Assembly: GCF_001684975.1 (NCBI RefSeq)
Contig: NZ_MAYH01000001.1
Span: forward strand, 310,001 to 374,000
Length of the DNA stretch: 64,000 bases
Direction: 5' to 3'
Source: Chryseobacterium artocarpi
GTDB taxonomy: Bacteria; Bacteroidota; Bacteroidia; Flavobacteriales; Weeksellaceae
Positions 63,037 through 64,000 of the stretch are shown piece by piece. Made by a program: the position numbers and the translations under genes. The first letter of the stretch is position 1. Every line of letters starts with the position of its first letter. The notes under the pieces were generated by a model. The model was given only the letters and a program-made list of their open reading frames with translations, was not told where the DNA came from and did no database searches.

Positions 63037-63912
63037 ATGGACAGAAAAGATTTTTTAAAAAAAGGGTTACTCGGAACAGGAATGTTTGTAGCATCTGCTT
63101 CTCTGGGAAATACAATGAAAAACGAAATTGACGAGATTGAGCCATTAGAGCCCATAGGATATAATCATTTGCCTAATACAGAATCAAAAATTAAAGACAA
63201 CTCTGTCATTCATAAAGCAGATTCAAGAGGGAAAGCAGATCATGGTTGGTTACTGAGCCAGCATACTTTTAGCTTTGCCAATTATCATAATCCGGAAAGA
63301 ATGCATTTTGGAGTACTTAGAGTTTTGAATGATGACAGAGTAGAAGCTGGACGAGGTTTTGGGACCCATCCACATGATAATATGGAGATCATTAGTATTC
63401 CTTTAGAGGGTGACCTTGAGCATAAAGACAGTATGGGAAATACAGCCATCATCAAAAGTGGAGATATTCAGGTGATGAGTGCCGGAACAGGAATCATGCA
63501 CAGTGAATTCAATAAAAATAGCGATCAGTTAGTGAAATTTCTACAGATTTGGGTATACCCGAAAAAAAGAAATGTAACGCCAAGATATGATCAGATTACT
63601 TTAGATAAAACAAAAAGTCACAATCAGTTCCAGCAGATTCTTTCTCCAAATGCTGACGATGAAGGCGTATGGATTCATCAGGATGCATGGTTTCATCTGG
63701 GAACTTTTGATCAGGGACAGGAAATAAATTATCAGATCAGAAAAAAAGGAAATGGAGTTTATGCCTTTATCCTTAAAGGAAGTGCCGAAATCGAAGGTCA
63801 GAAAGTAGAAGAGAGAGATGGTTTCGGAGTTTGGGATATTAAAGATTTAAATATAAAATCTACATCAGAAGGTTCGGAAATACTGTTAATGGAAGTTCCT
63901 ATGACAATGTAA
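63037..63912 (+). CDS. Pirin-family protein with exported N-terminus
   Basis: 291 residues. After an N-terminal segment resembling a Tat-like signal (MDRKDFLKKGLLGTGMFVAS, with RK rather than RR) comes a full bicupin pirin: RGKADHGWLLSQHTFSFANY, RVEAGRGFGTHPHDNMEIIS, IPLEGDLEHKDSMG, GTGIMHSEFN. The metal ligands H, H, H and E of the first cupin are present in HPHDN...LEH...MHSEF. Pirins bind iron and can oxidise quercetin-type flavonols. The leader is unusual for a family that is normally cytoplasmic. Confidence 0.9.
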   Translation: MDRKDFLKKGLLGTGMFVASASLGNTMKNEIDEIEPLEPIGYNHLPNTESKIKDNSVIHKADSRGKADHGWLLSQHTFSFANYHNPERMHFGVLRVLNDDRVEAGRGFGTHPHDNMEIISIPLEGDLEHKDSMGNTAIIKSGDIQVMSAGTGIMHSEFNKNSDQLVKFLQIWVYPKKRNVTPRYDQITLDKTKSHNQFQQILSPNADDEGVWIHQDAWFHLGTFDQGQEINYQIRKKGNGVYAFILKGSAEIEGQKVEERDGFGVWDIKDLNIKSTSEGSEILLMEVPMTM

Positions 63913-63924
63913 AATTGTAATATC

Positions 63925-64000
63925 ATGAAAAATTCGGTAAATAAACTGTTGATAGCTATTGTATTAGTGTTTTCAAACCTGATAATTGCTCAGACTACAA
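63925..64000 (+). CDS. Start of an exported protein, 3' end cut by window
   Basis: ATG at 63925 opens a frame that runs past the window end. The visible 25 residues form a clean signal peptide (MKNSVNKLLIAIVLVFSNLI, then IAQTT). It lies 12 bp after the pirin stop, so it is probably co-transcribed under the shared operator. Nature unknown. Confidence 0.65.
   Translation, partial: MKNSVNKLLIAIVLVFSNLIIAQTT

Overview
The window looks like a low-GC Bacteroidota chromosome, most likely a Flavobacteriia member of the Chryseobacterium/Elizabethkingia type. The evidence is the AT-rich intergenic DNA, TAnnTTTG-type promoter boxes, the TPR-AraC membrane regulator, the SusC-independent beta-barrel receptor, the DUF6520/MauE/TlpA-like set, and Bacteroidota-type integrase and VgrG proteins. 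I found no rRNA, tRNA or CRISPR array.

About 0-33.1 kb is an accessory, island-like region. It opens with a cut-off thioredoxin-like gene, a DUF6520 peptide, a MauE-like membrane protein, a small lipoprotein and a TPR-AraC regulator. Next comes an orphan type VI secretion effector module (vgrG, unknown partner, PAAR-like GHH nuclease toxin, likely immunity gene) followed by unknown or broken genes. From 11.3 to 18.6 kb there is a tight leftward operon that is visibly richer in GC: ssb, a DUF932 gene, six small unknown genes, then PRTRC E, C, an unknown 381-residue gene, PRTRC B and ThiF. This is a ubiquitin-like (Ubl/E2/E1) cassette lacking its usual peptidase and ParB partners. It ends in a run of perfect hairpins.

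Between 19 and 30 kb lie lipoproteins, a small barrel protein, two copies of a structured dispersed repeat with compensating stem changes, a membrane-anchored PD-(D/E)XK-like protein next to an Abi-like protein (candidate defence genes), and a gene split by two homopolymer frameshifts. The right end of the island holds two excisionase-type helix-turn-helix genes, a tyrosine integrase and a block of phased 10-bp repeats. It lies directly against the 3' end of mnmE, a gene whose last codons are a known island target elsewhere (SGI1).

From mnmE (33.2 kb) to the right end the content looks like ordinary chromosome. It holds two secreted proteins with a shared C-terminal motif, an Lrp/AsnC regulator divergent from a DHA2-type MFS pump, an AraC regulator followed by a complete RND efflux operon (periplasmic adaptor, inner-membrane pump, outer-membrane channel), a DUF2652 protein, a beta-barrel receptor and a GH3 beta-glucosidase. 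A leftward EamA-metN-metI-metQ operon follows, preceded by a Met/Cys-rich leader ORF and a terminator.

The last 8 kb resembles a quinone/electrophile response set: two ring-cleaving-dioxygenase-like VOC proteins, an MhqD-like hydrolase, a cupin, a Na+/H+ antiporter, a Crp-like regulator and a pirin. The first VOC gene and the pirin gene share an identical 23-bp upstream element at the same distance from a promoter box, so they are probably co-regulated.
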